Source of the DNA: Faecalimonas sp.
GTDB taxonomy: Bacteria; Bacillota; Clostridia; Lachnospirales; Lachnospiraceae
DNA: 64,000 bases
Assembly (NCBI GenBank): GCA_029264305.1
Contig: JARICA010000008.1
Span: 62,001-126,000 of the forward strand
Direction: 5' to 3'
Position numbers and translations under genes: made by a program. Shown here piece after piece: positions 32,346 through 43,831 of the stretch (position 1 is its first letter; every line of letters begins with the position of its first letter). The notes under the pieces were generated by a model, which searched no databases, was not told where the DNA came from, and worked only from the letters and a program-made list of their open reading frames with translations.

Positions 32346-32828
32346 ATGAGAAAAGAAATACTGAGTTATATTGAAACACATAGTAGAGTGGAATTGAAAG
32401 AATTGGCAATTCTTTTAGGGACGGATGAGGTTACCGTTGCAAATGAAATTGCCGATATGGAGAAAGAAAAAATTATATGTGGTTATCATACATTAATTGA
32501 TTGGGATAAAGCTGGAGTGGAGAAGATTACAGCATTAATTGAAGTTCGTGTTACACCACAGAGAAATCAAGGGTTTGATCGTATTGCAGAAAGAATTTAT
32601 AATTATCCGGAAGTTTCTGCAGTTTACCTTATCTCAGGAGGATACGATTTGCTTGTTACTTTGGAAGGGAAAACATTGAAAGAAGTATCCATGTTTGTTT
32701 CGGAAAAACTTTCGCCAATAGAATCGGTAATAAGTACAGCGACACATTTTATTTTAAAGAAATATAAAGATCATTCAACTATATTGGTGAATAAATCTAA
32801 AGGAGAAAGGATACCGGTGATGCCATAA
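32346..32828 (+). CDS. Lrp/AsnC family transcriptional regulator
   Basis: A 160-residue regulator with an N-terminal helix-turn-helix (residues 5-60, 'VELKELAILLGTDEVTVANEIADME') and a C-terminal RAM ligand domain (about 65-140, 'IYNYPEVSAVYLISGGYDLLVTLEG'). Such proteins respond to amino acids. The stop TAA overlaps the aminotransferase ATG by one base, so the two are co-translated and the regulator probably senses the substrate or product of that enzyme. AGGAGA precedes the ATG. Confidence 0.9.
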   Translation: MRKEILSYIETHSRVELKELAILLGTDEVTVANEIADMEKEKIICGYHTLIDWDKAGVEKITALIEVRVTPQRNQGFDRIAERIYNYPEVSAVYLISGGYDLLVTLEGKTLKEVSMFVSEKLSPIESVISTATHFILKKYKDHSTILVNKSKGERIPVMP

Positions 32829-34009
32829 TGAGAAATCCATTATCAGAAAAAATTGTAAATATTGCACCATCAGGAATTCGAAGATTTTTTGATTTGGTTA
32901 GTGAGATGGATGATGCTATTTCTTTGGGAGTAGGTGAACCGGATTTTGATACACCGTGGAAAATACGTGAAGAAGGTATTTACTCTCTTGAAAAGGGAAG
33001 AACCTTTTATACATCAAATGCAGGGTTAAAAGAATTAAAGCAAGAAATAAGCAGATATTTATCAAGAAAAATAAATGTAGAATATGATTTTAAAGATGAA
33101 ATTATTGTGACTGTAGGTGGAAGTGAAGGGATTGATATTGCTTTACGCGCTATGCTGGATAAGGGAGATGAAGTTTTAATTCCACAGCCAAGTTATGTTT
33201 CGTATTTACCTTGTACAGTATTGGCAGATGGTGTTCCAGTGATTATACCTTTACAACGAAAGAATGAATTCAAACTAACGGTAGAAGAACTTGAAGAAGT
33301 TGTGACAGAAAAGACGAAAATACTTGTATTGCCGTTTCCTAATAATCCAACAGGTTCTATAATGACCAAAAAAGATTTAGAACCGATTGCGAAATTTGTA
33401 GTAGAGCATGATTTGTTTGTTTTATCAGATGAGATTTATTCAGAACTGAGTTACCAAGGGGACCATGTGTCAATAGCAAGTTTTCCGGGAATGAAAGAAA
33501 GAACAATTGTAATTAATGGATTTTCAAAGGGATTTGCTATGACAGGATGGCGGCTAGGATATGCCTGTGGACCGAAAAATATTATAGAACAAATGGTAAA
33601 AATTCACCAGTATGCAATTATGTGTGCGCCTACAAATAGCCAGTATGCAGCCGTAGAAGCGTTGAAAAATTGTGAAGACGAAGTGGAAAAAATGAGAACT
33701 GCCTATAATCAAAGGAGACGTTTTCTTGTTAATGAGTTTAAACGGATGAAGTTAGATTGTTTTGAACCTTATGGGGCATTTTATATTTTCCCAAGTATTA
33801 AAGAGTTTGGTATGACCTCAGAAGAATTTGCTATGAAATTTTTAGAAGAAGAGAAGGTTGCAGTTGTTCCAGGAACAGCGTTTGGAGAATGTGGAGAAGG
33901 ATTTTTACGTATTTCTTATGCGTATTCACTAGAAGACTTAAAAGAAGCAATTGGAAGATTGGAAAAATTTATCAATCGATTGAGAGAAAGGACAGAAATA
34001 AATGCTTAA
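32828..34009 (+). CDS. Pyridoxal-phosphate aminotransferase, class I/II
   Basis: A 393-residue cytosolic fold-type I enzyme. The pyridoxal-phosphate lysine is K234 in 'GFSKGFAMTGWRLGYA', with 'FPNNPTGSIM' and 'LSDEIYSELSY' (PLP-contacting Asp and Tyr) and the C-terminal Arg in 'FLRISYAYS', the carboxylate anchor of the family. The sequence fits PatA/aspartate-type aminotransferases; exact substrate not deducible. Coupled to the Lrp-type regulator just upstream, and its last 8 bases overlap the SpoU-type methyltransferase. Confidence 0.93.
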   Translation: MRNPLSEKIVNIAPSGIRRFFDLVSEMDDAISLGVGEPDFDTPWKIREEGIYSLEKGRTFYTSNAGLKELKQEISRYLSRKINVEYDFKDEIIVTVGGSEGIDIALRAMLDKGDEVLIPQPSYVSYLPCTVLADGVPVIIPLQRKNEFKLTVEELEEVVTEKTKILVLPFPNNPTGSIMTKKDLEPIAKFVVEHDLFVLSDEIYSELSYQGDHVSIASFPGMKERTIVINGFSKGFAMTGWRLGYACGPKNIIEQMVKIHQYAIMCAPTNSQYAAVEALKNCEDEVEKMRTAYNQRRRFLVNEFKRMKLDCFEPYGAFYIFPSIKEFGMTSEEFAMKFLEEEKVAVVPGTAFGECGEGFLRISYAYSLEDLKEAIGRLEKFINRLRERTEINA

Positions 34010-34499
34010 TATCGTTTTATTTGAACCAGAGATACCTGCAAATACAGGTAATATTGGAAGGACTTGTGTAGCGACAAATACAAGACTACATTTGATAGAA
34101 CCGTTAGGATTTCGACTAAATGAAAAGGCGTTAAAAAGAGCGGGTATGGATTATTGGAATGATTTAGATGTGACAACATACATTAATTTTGAAGAATTTT
34201 TAGAAAAAAATCCAAATGCAAAAATTTATATGGCAACAACGAAAGCGAAAAATGTGTACACAGATGTTACATATGAACCAGACTGCTATATAATGTTTGG
34301 CAAAGAAAGTGCAGGAATTCCAGAAGAGATTTTAGTAGAACATCAAGAAGAAAGTATTCGTATTCCGATGTCACATGACATTCGATCGTTGAATTTGGGA
34401 AATTCTGTAGCAATTGTTTTATATGAAGCTCTTCGACAAAATGGTTTTGCTAATATGGAGAAAGAAGGACATCTTCATCGCTTAGAGTGGAGGGAATAA
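34002..34499 (+). CDS. trmL: tRNA (cytidine/uridine-34-2'-O)-methyltransferase
   Basis: A small SpoU-family (SPOUT) methyltransferase of 165 residues that methylates the wobble ribose of tRNA-Leu species. It opens 'LNIVLFEPEIPANTGNIGRT' and has 'IMFGKESAGIPEEIL' and 'SLNLGNSVAIVLYEALRQ', the knotted-fold SAM site, with the usual length of TrmL. The start overlaps the aminotransferase by 8 bases. It is 78 bases from the ATP synthase operon. Confidence 0.93.
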   Translation: MLNIVLFEPEIPANTGNIGRTCVATNTRLHLIEPLGFRLNEKALKRAGMDYWNDLDVTTYINFEEFLEKNPNAKIYMATTKAKNVYTDVTYEPDCYIMFGKESAGIPEEILVEHQEESIRIPMSHDIRSLNLGNSVAIVLYEALRQNGFANMEKEGHLHRLEWRE

Positions 34500-34577
34500 A
34501 GTTATCATCCTTTAACTGTGGACTTTGAGTATAAAAAGTGTTATAACAATAACAGGCAAGAAATTGGAGGAGACTTT

Positions 34578-34811
34578 ATGAAATATAAAAAGAGTGTACA
34601 TAGAACATTTGCGTTGATTACACAGGTTGGAATAAGCATGATTGTTCCTATTTTGATGTGTGCATGGATAGGTTCTTATCTTGAAGAAAAGTTTTCATTG
34701 CCAATTTTTATCCCCCTTGTCATTATGGGAGTTTTAGCTGGGGGAAGAAATGTTTACTATTTAGTCAGACACGCGAATGAAGATTCAGAGGATGAAGAAA
34801 ATGATAAATAA
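34578..34811 (+). CDS. AtpZ/AtpI-like membrane protein
   Basis: A 77-residue protein with two transmembrane helices (about residues 12-32 and 40-58) and an acidic C-terminus. It lies directly in front of the ATP synthase operon, as AtpZ does in many Firmicutes, where it helps c-ring assembly or Mg2+ supply. I start at ATG 34578 because GGAGG lies 7 bases upstream. An upstream in-frame ATG at 34518 is unsupported. The next gene overlaps it by 11 bases. Confidence 0.7.
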   Translation: MKYKKSVHRTFALITQVGISMIVPILMCAWIGSYLEEKFSLPIFIPLVIMGVLAGGRNVYYLVRHANEDSEDEENDK

Positions 34812-35202
34812 TTCAGCAGATGAAACATTGAAGGAATTAATCGCGGGTATCATTGTATATGGAACGGTTGTGCAGATTCCGGTATGCTTTATTGCAACAG
34901 GGAATCTTTCTTATTTGTCTTTAGGATTATGGATAGGCGTTGTTGTGGCAATCGGGATGGCACTTCATATGAAACGTTCCATAGAAGATGCTTTGGACTT
35001 GGGAGAAGCAGGAGCAGCAAAACATATGAGAAAAATGTATGCACTGCGATATGTAAGTGTAGCAATTATATTTGGTGCTACAGTTTATTTTGACGTTGGG
35101 AATCCAATTACACTGCTAGTCGGTGTTTTGGGATTAAAAATAGGGGCTTATTTGCAGCCTCACACACATAAAGTGTTGTTGAAATTAAAAAAATCTAAGT
35201 AA
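34801..35202 (+). CDS. ATP synthase subunit I-like protein
   Basis: A 133-residue polytopic protein with four hydrophobic helices and a conserved-looking 'GEAGAAKHMRKMYALRY' basic loop. It matches the subunit I family placed before atpB, thought to assist assembly of the c-ring. Start ATG 34801 follows GAGGATG; it overlaps the preceding gene by 11 bases. Upstream in-frame ATGs at 34777 and 34792 are inside the previous frame and less likely. Confidence 0.65.
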   Translation: MINNSADETLKELIAGIIVYGTVVQIPVCFIATGNLSYLSLGLWIGVVVAIGMALHMKRSIEDALDLGEAGAAKHMRKMYALRYVSVAIIFGATVYFDVGNPITLLVGVLGLKIGAYLQPHTHKVLLKLKKSK

Positions 35203-35217
35203 AGGAGGTTGAAGCAC

Positions 35218-35937
35218 GTGGGAAATGGACTAGGGATATTAGCGGCTAAAGAAGCGGACTTTATGATTCATTCACTTGTAAAGTTCAAACTGTTCGGCCA
35301 AGATTTATACTTGACAACGACTCATGTCAGTATTTTTATCATATGCGTTGGGCTGATTATATTTGCTCTTGTCGCAAGGATAAAGTTAAAAGATACTGAT
35401 GGAAAACCGAGTAAATTTCAAAATGTGGTGGAATACATCGTTGAGACGTTAGATAGTATGGTGCATGGTGGTATGGGCAAAAAGGGAATACCATATAGAA
35501 ACTATATTGGAACACTATTCCTATTTATTCTGTTTAGTAATATCTCAGGATTGCTTGGTTTAAGACCACCAACAGCGGATTATGGTGTTACATTTCCACT
35601 TGGTATTATTACATTTTTCTTGATTCAATTTAATAATATCAGGTACAACAAATTTGGTGCATTTACAGATTTGTTTAAGCCATTGCCGTTTCTATTCCCA
35701 ATAAATCTGATTGGAGAAATTGCGGTGCCATTTTCATTATCATTGCGTTTGTTCGGAAATGTATTATCGGGAACAGTAATTATGGCTTTGCTTTATGGAT
35801 TATTATCCAATATCGCAATTGCATGGCCAGGATTCTTGCACATTTATTTCGATATCTTTTCTGGAGCGATTCAAACATACGTATTCTGTATGTTGACAAT
35901 GGTATTTGTCAGTGACAAGATACCGGACAAAAAGTAA
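35218..35937 (+). CDS. atpB: ATP synthase subunit a
   Basis: The Fo stator subunit that provides the ion half-channels. The 239-residue product has six hydrophobic segments and the essential arginine in 'SLSLRLFGNVLSG', followed by 'FDIFSGAIQTYVFCML'. It starts at GTG 35218: AAAGGAGG (35201-35208) is 9 bases upstream, whereas an in-frame TTG at 35209 abuts that site. Confidence 0.96.
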   Translation: MGNGLGILAAKEADFMIHSLVKFKLFGQDLYLTTTHVSIFIICVGLIIFALVARIKLKDTDGKPSKFQNVVEYIVETLDSMVHGGMGKKGIPYRNYIGTLFLFILFSNISGLLGLRPPTADYGVTFPLGIITFFLIQFNNIRYNKFGAFTDLFKPLPFLFPINLIGEIAVPFSLSLRLFGNVLSGTVIMALLYGLLSNIAIAWPGFLHIYFDIFSGAIQTYVFCMLTMVFVSDKIPDKK

Positions 35938-35962
35938 CAAGAAAAACAAAAACATATTTTAG

Positions 35963-36241
<279 letters not shown>

Positions 36242-36284
36242 GAATAACGGAAATTGAAAATAAGATAAGGAAGGAGGCTGAACC

Positions 36285-36800
36285 TTGGAACGATTATTTA
36301 CCCTTGATGCACAGTTCCTTTTCGATGCGATAGTATTGGCAATCAGTATGCTTGTTATGTTTACATTTTTATCCTATCTTTTGTTTGAACCAGTAAGAAA
36401 CTTATTGGAAAAGCGAAGACAAAGGGTCTTAGATGAGCAAGAAACGGCTAAGAAAGAAAGAACAGATGCTAATGCATATAAGGAAGAGTACGAAAAGAAA
36501 CTAAAAGAAGTGGATAAAGAGGCACAAGAAATTTTAAGTGCCACACGCAAAAAGGCAATGCAAAACGAAGCAAAAATTATTGCTGAAGCAAAAGAAGAGG
36601 CAGCCCGTATTATAGAACGCGGAAATGCGGAAATTGAATTGGAAAAGAAACGTGCATTAGATGAAATGAAGCAAGAAATGATTACAATCGCCTCTATGAT
36701 GGCTGGAAAAGTTGTATCTGCTTCTATTGATACAAGTGTACAGGAGAGTCTAATTGAAGAAACATTAAAAGAAATGGGTGACAGTACATGGCTAAGTTAG
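36285..36800 (+). CDS. atpF: ATP synthase subunit b
   Basis: The peripheral stalk, with one N-terminal transmembrane helix (about residues 10-32) followed by a long charged coiled coil. 171 residues, near family length. It begins at TTG 36285 behind GGAAGGAGG (spacing 7). Its last 13 bases overlap atpH. Confidence 0.95.
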   Translation: MERLFTLDAQFLFDAIVLAISMLVMFTFLSYLLFEPVRNLLEKRRQRVLDEQETAKKERTDANAYKEEYEKKLKEVDKEAQEILSATRKKAMQNEAKIIAEAKEEAARIIERGNAEIELEKKRALDEMKQEMITIASMMAGKVVSASIDTSVQESLIEETLKEMGDSTWLS

Positions 36801-37333
36801 TTTCTAAAACATATGGAGATGCATTATTTTCTGTAGCTATGGAAGAAAATCGTGTGGACACTTTTGCGGAAGAAGCAAAAGGGCTGACAGCCGTTTTTTC
36901 TGAAAACCAAGAACTTCAGAGATTAATGGACAATCCAAAGATTATTAAAGAAGAAAAAATAAAACTAATCGAAGAAACTTTTACAGGTCATGTATCAAAA
37001 GAAATTATCGGACTGATTGCACTTTTAATTGCAAAAGGGCACTCAAAAGACATTTCGTCCGTATTTGACTATTTTATAGCACTTGTAAAAGAGGAAAAGA
37101 AAATAGGTACTGCATTTGTTACAACTGCAATAGAATTAACAGATGTACAAAAAAGTGCAGTGGAACAAAGGCTTTTAGAAACAACCCGTTACGAGAATTT
37201 TGAAATGAATTATTCGGTAGATGAAAGTCTTATTGGCGGAATGGTTATCCGTATTGGTGATAGGGTTGTAGACAGCAGTATTCAGACAAAACTTTATGAA
37301 TTGTCTAAGCAGTTGAAAAGTATTCAGATATAA
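36788..37333 (+). CDS. atpH: ATP synthase subunit delta
   Basis: Connects the stalk to F1. The 181-residue product has the family's N-terminal helical domain and the C-terminal 'SVDESLIGGMVIRIGDRVVDSSI' segment. Its start lies inside the end of atpF, with GGGTG as the site, indicating translational coupling. Confidence 0.95.
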   Translation: MAKLVSKTYGDALFSVAMEENRVDTFAEEAKGLTAVFSENQELQRLMDNPKIIKEEKIKLIEETFTGHVSKEIIGLIALLIAKGHSKDISSVFDYFIALVKEEKKIGTAFVTTAIELTDVQKSAVEQRLLETTRYENFEMNYSVDESLIGGMVIRIGDRVVDSSIQTKLYELSKQLKSIQI

Positions 37334-38863
<1,530 letters not shown>

Positions 38864-38879
38864 ATAGAGGAGAATTGTC

Positions 38880-39740
38880 ATGGCATCAATGAGAGAAATA
38901 AAACGGCGTAAAAGCAGTGTACAAAGTACACAACAGATTACAAAAGCCATGAAACTTATTTCTACCGTAAAATTGCAAAAAGCAAGAATGCGTGCAGAGA
39001 ATTCAAAAGCATACTTTGAGTGTATGTATTCTACAGTGACATCTATGCTTGCAAAAGCGGGAAATATAGAACACCCATATTTGAAAGCAGGAGATTCAAA
39101 GAAAGTCGGTATTGTTGTTGTTACTTCTAATAGAGGACTTGCTGGAGGATACAACTCAAATGTAGTAAAACTCATTACGGAAAGTGGCATCGCAAAGGAA
39201 GATGTTCGGTTATATCTTGTTGGTAAAAAAGGAGCAGAGAGCCTTGTAAGAAAAGGCTATGAAGTTGTTCTTGATTGTTCTGATATGATAGAAGAACCGG
39301 CTTATGCAGATGCACAGGCACTAAGTAAAAGACTGCTTACAGATTTTGCTAATGGAGACATTGGTGAAATTTATGTAGCGTATACATTTTTCAAAAATAC
39401 GGTAACACATATTCCGACATTAAGAAAATTACTTCCAGTTGACACGTCAACTGTAGCAGAAGAAAATGCGTCAGAAAACAATAACGTATTAATGAATTTT
39501 GAGCCAGAGGAAGAAAGGGCAATTAGCCTTCTTGTTCCGAAGTATATGACAAGTATTTTATATGGTGCATTTGTTGAAGCAGTTGCAAGTGAAAATGGTG
39601 CTCGTATGCAAGCAATGGATTCTGCAACAAATAATGCGGAAGAAATAATTGAGGACTTGGCATTAAAATATAATAGAGCCCGTCAGGGTGCTATTACACA
39701 AGAATTAACAGAGATTATAGCCGGTGCGGATGCACTATAG
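38880..39740 (+). CDS. atpG: ATP synthase subunit gamma
   Basis: The rotary central shaft, 286 residues. It opens 'MASMREIKRRKSSVQSTQQI', has 'TSNRGLAGGYNSNV' and ends 'YNRARQGAITQELTEIIAGADAL', all diagnostic. GAGGAG precedes the ATG; 16 bases from atpA. Confidence 0.98.
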   Translation: MASMREIKRRKSSVQSTQQITKAMKLISTVKLQKARMRAENSKAYFECMYSTVTSMLAKAGNIEHPYLKAGDSKKVGIVVVTSNRGLAGGYNSNVVKLITESGIAKEDVRLYLVGKKGAESLVRKGYEVVLDCSDMIEEPAYADAQALSKRLLTDFANGDIGEIYVAYTFFKNTVTHIPTLRKLLPVDTSTVAEENASENNNVLMNFEPEEERAISLLVPKYMTSILYGAFVEAVASENGARMQAMDSATNNAEEIIEDLALKYNRARQGAITQELTEIIAGADAL

Positions 39741-41171
<1,431 letters not shown>

Positions 41172-41183
41172 GAGGTGTTTCCT

Positions 41184-41585
41184 ATGGCAGAGAATGTATT
41201 TGAATTGAGAATTATTTCTCCTGATGAGGTGTTTTATGAGGGAGAATCGTCCTTCCTTGAATTTGTATCTGTAGAAGGAGAAATGGGAGTTTATAAAAAT
41301 CATATTCCGTTAACAACTATATTAGAGCCTTGTGTAATGAAAATTCATCAGGGAACGGAAATGAAGAAAGCCGTTATTCTTGGAGGTTTTTTAGAAATTC
41401 TTCAAGAAAAAATTACTGTTCTTGCAGAAGACGCACAATGGCCAGAAGAAATTGATGTTGCCCGTGCAGAAGAAGCAAAAAAACGTGCTGAGGAACGTCT
41501 TAACAGTAAAAGTAATTCGATTGATGTTGCTCGAGCAGAAGCAGCATTGAAAAGAGCTATTGCTAGAATTAATGGTGTAAAATAA
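41184..41585 (+). CDS. atpC: ATP synthase subunit epsilon
   Basis: Regulatory F1 subunit, 133 residues, with an N-terminal beta sandwich ('EFVSVEGEMGVYKNHIPLTT') and a C-terminal two-helix part. TAGGAGGTG lies 6 bases before ATG 41184; an in-frame GTG at 41175 would be within that site. It is the last gene of the atp operon, before a strong terminator. Confidence 0.96.
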   Translation: MAENVFELRIISPDEVFYEGESSFLEFVSVEGEMGVYKNHIPLTTILEPCVMKIHQGTEMKKAVILGGFLEILQEKITVLAEDAQWPEEIDVARAEEAKKRAEERLNSKSNSIDVARAEAALKRAIARINGVK

Positions 41586-41591
41586 AGAAAG

Positions 41592-41636
41592 ATTGGTGCT
41601 TTAACAAAGAAATTTGTTTAAGCATCAATTTTTTTG
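41592..41636 (+). terminator. Terminator of the atp operon
   Basis: A 17-position stem (41592-41608 with 41613-41629, one mismatch and one G-T) with a GAAA loop, followed by a T-run. Confidence 0.88.
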
Positions 41637-41756
41637 ACCAAAATATTAAAAAAGAGAGAAATGTATTTTTTATAGAGCCTCGTCGGTTCAATGGAAGCAC
41701 GATTTTTGTTAAAAAACATATAATACATTAGAGAAAATGTGAAGGGAAGAAAAGTA

Positions 41757-42158
41757 ATGGATTATAAATTACCTTATTATATGACATATCCGATGCCTTT
41801 TGAATACGATGACGAAAGAAAAGAAAGGCAAGATATAGAATACATGAAAAGTCTCTATCCAATCACGGTGAAAAAAATACTTCCATTTGTGGAAGATGAA
41901 TGTGAACGAATGGAGTATGAGGGGAGCATGATTTATGATGAGTATCCAGATATGTTAGGGATTCGATTGATGTGTAATCGAATTTGTGAACGGGTAGAAG
42001 CAATGGATCGGAGAGAAGATATCGAAGATGAGTTGGAAATGCAACAAAAAAAACTAAATAATCGAGAAAATATTAGAAATATTGTAGAGGTTTTGTTATT
42101 GCATGAATTGATGAAAAAGAGAAATGAGCATCGAAGACGTAGAAGAAGATTTTATTGA
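41757..42158 (+). CDS. Small protein with an arginine-rich C-terminus, function unknown
   Basis: A 133-residue soluble protein with an N-terminal 'DYKLPYYMTYPMPFEYDDE', an acidic helical core with three cysteines, and a terminal run 'KKRNEHRRRRRRFY'. I do not recognise it. The basic tail could bind nucleic acid or membrane. I start it at ATG 41757 behind AAGGGAAG; an in-frame GTG 18 bases upstream is possible. It has its own hairpin terminator downstream and sits between the atp operon and murA. Confidence 0.65.
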   Translation: MDYKLPYYMTYPMPFEYDDERKERQDIEYMKSLYPITVKKILPFVEDECERMEYEGSMIYDEYPDMLGIRLMCNRICERVEAMDRREDIEDELEMQQKKLNNRENIRNIVEVLLLHELMKKRNEHRRRRRRFY

Positions 42159-42199
42159 TATAGACGATTGATATGAGGTGTGATAGAATAAAAAGAAAA

Positions 42200-42250
42200 G
42201 ACAGTAATCTATAGAAAAAGTAGTAGATTACTGTCGAATTTCTTTTTTCT
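42200..42250 (+). terminator. Probable terminator after the Arg-rich protein gene
   Basis: GACAGTAATCTA (42200-42211) pairs with TAGATTACTGTC (42224-42235), a perfect 12-bp stem, followed a few bases later by T-rich sequence. Confidence 0.65.
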
Positions 42251-42267
42251 TTCCGTTGGAAAAATAT

Positions 42268-42295
42268 TTTACAAATAAAGATTTTATGTTATAAT
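42268..42295 (+). promoter_or_regulatory. Promoter of murA
   Basis: TTTACA (42268-42273) and TATAAT (42290-42295) spaced by 16 bases, 90 bases before murA. Confidence 0.6.
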
Positions 42296-42385
42296 AAAAA
42301 CATACTATGCTCAAAATTAGAAAGACTAGTTAAAAAGAAAATTAAGATAGAAATAGGAATAAATATCCAGTAATCGAGGTGCAAT

Positions 42386-43678
42386 ATGGAGCAATATATT
42401 ATAAAGGGAGGAACACCACTAGTTGGGGAGGTACAAATTGGTGGTGCTAAAAATGCAGCACTTGCAATACTTGCAGCTGCAATAATGACAGATGAAACAG
42501 TTACAATTGATAATTTGCCAGATGTAAACGACATTAATGTGTTGTTAGAAGCAATGGCAGGTATAGGTGCTACAATTCAAAGAGTAGACCGTCATACAGT
42601 AAAGATTAATGGTAGTGGAGTAAGAGATTTTAGCATTGAGTATGATTATATTAAGAAAATTCGTGCATCCTATTATCTTTTAGGAGCATTACTTGGGAAA
42701 TACAATAAAGCAGAAGTAGCTCTTCCTGGGGGCTGTAATATTGGAAGTAGACCAATTGATCAGCATTTAAAGGGATTCAAAGCAATTGGTGCAGAAGTAG
42801 TTATTGAACATGGAAAGATTATTGCTGAAGCGGAACAGTTGAAAGGAACACATTTATATTTTGATGTTGTTAGTGTAGGAGCAACAATCAATGTTATGAT
42901 GGCAGCAGCTATGGCTGAAGGAACGACGATTATGGAAAACGTTGCAAAAGAGCCTCATGTAGTAGATGTTGCAAACTTCTTAAATAGTATGGGTGCAAAT
43001 ATTAGAGGTGCAGGAACAGATGTAATTAAAATAAAAGGTGTTTCTAAATTGCATAAGACAGAGTATTCTATTATTCCAGATCAAATTGAAGCAGGAACAT
43101 TTATGATGGCAGCTGCAGCAACAAAGGGAGATGTTATGGTAATGAATGTCATCCCGAAACATTTAGAAGCAACTACAGCAAAATTAGTAGAAATTGGTTG
43201 CGAAGTAGAAGAGTTTGATGATGCAGTTCGTGTTGTGGCGAAAGAAAGATTGAAACATACACAAGTGAAAACACTTCCATATCCAGGATTTCCAACAGAT
43301 ATGCAGCCACAAATGGGTGTGACATTGGCACTTTGTTCAGGGACAAGTACGATTACAGAAAGTATTTTTGAAAATCGTTTTAAATATTTAGATGAATTAG
43401 CTCGAATGGGTGCAAACATCAAAGTAGAAGGGAATTCTGCAACAATAGAAGGTGTAGAAAGATTTTCGGGAGCAAGAGTGAGCGCACCAGATTTAAGAGC
43501 GGGAGCAGCACTTTGCATAGCAGGACTTGCGGCTGACGGAATTACAATAGTAGATGATATTGTGTATATTCAAAGAGGATATGAACGATTTGAAGAAAAA
43601 TTAAGAAAGCTTGGAGGCATGATCGAAAAGGTTTCTAGCGAAAAAGAAATTCAGAAGTTTAAATTTAAGGTTGGGTAA
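42386..43678 (+). CDS. murA: UDP-N-acetylglucosamine 1-carboxyvinyltransferase
   Basis: First committed step of peptidoglycan synthesis: transfers enolpyruvate to UDP-GlcNAc. The 430-residue product opens 'MEQYIIKGGTPLVGEVQIGG', with 'KKIRASYYLLGALLGK' and 'ALPGGCNIGSRPID', in which the cysteine is the fosfomycin target, then 'EAGTFMMAAAATKGDV' and 'RAGAALCIAGLAADG'. Length is normal. GAGGTG precedes the ATG. Monocistronic, between its own promoter and terminator. Confidence 0.97.
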   Translation: MEQYIIKGGTPLVGEVQIGGAKNAALAILAAAIMTDETVTIDNLPDVNDINVLLEAMAGIGATIQRVDRHTVKINGSGVRDFSIEYDYIKKIRASYYLLGALLGKYNKAEVALPGGCNIGSRPIDQHLKGFKAIGAEVVIEHGKIIAEAEQLKGTHLYFDVVSVGATINVMMAAAMAEGTTIMENVAKEPHVVDVANFLNSMGANIRGAGTDVIKIKGVSKLHKTEYSIIPDQIEAGTFMMAAAATKGDVMVMNVIPKHLEATTAKLVEIGCEVEEFDDAVRVVAKERLKHTQVKTLPYPGFPTDMQPQMGVTLALCSGTSTITESIFENRFKYLDELARMGANIKVEGNSATIEGVERFSGARVSAPDLRAGAALCIAGLAADGITIVDDIVYIQRGYERFEEKLRKLGGMIEKVSSEKEIQKFKFKVG

Positions 43679-43705
43679 AAAAGAGGGAGGTATCTCCCTC
43701 TTTTT
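43678..43705 (+). terminator. Terminator after murA
   Basis: A 12-bp stem (43678-43689 with 43694-43705) around GTAT, ending in a T-run. Confidence 0.92.
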
Positions 43706-43714
43706 GTATTTGAG

Positions 43715-43753
43715 TTTATGATAAAGCGTAAAAAATCTACACTTTATCATAAA
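43715..43753. promoter_or_regulatory. Inverted repeat, candidate operator before the GH2 gene
   Basis: TTTATGATAAAG (43715-43726) and CTTTATCATAAA (43742-43753) are perfect inverted repeats; with the inner bases it extends to 15 bp per arm with one mismatch. It lies 79 bases before the GH2 gene and is not followed by a T-run, so an operator fits better than a terminator. A half-site TGATAAAG recurs at 51414-51421, before the GH20 gene. Confidence 0.5.
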
Positions 43754-43769
43754 AAAACATATAGAAAAA

Positions 43770-43789
43770 TTTTATCAAAATAGATAAAA
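43770..43789. promoter_or_regulatory. Second inverted repeat before the GH2 gene
   Basis: TTTTATC (43770-43776) and GATAAAA (43783-43789) form a 7-bp inverted repeat with a 6-base centre, 17 bases from the first operator candidate. They share the TTATC/GATAA core. Confidence 0.4.
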
Positions 43790-43831
43790 TAAAAGGGGTG
43801 TGCATAAGCATATGAAGAGGAGGAAAAATGG

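Noticed and set aside
43715..43753. Inverted repeat as the murA terminator
   Set aside because: A better terminator with a T-run already lies at 43678-43705, and this repeat has none.
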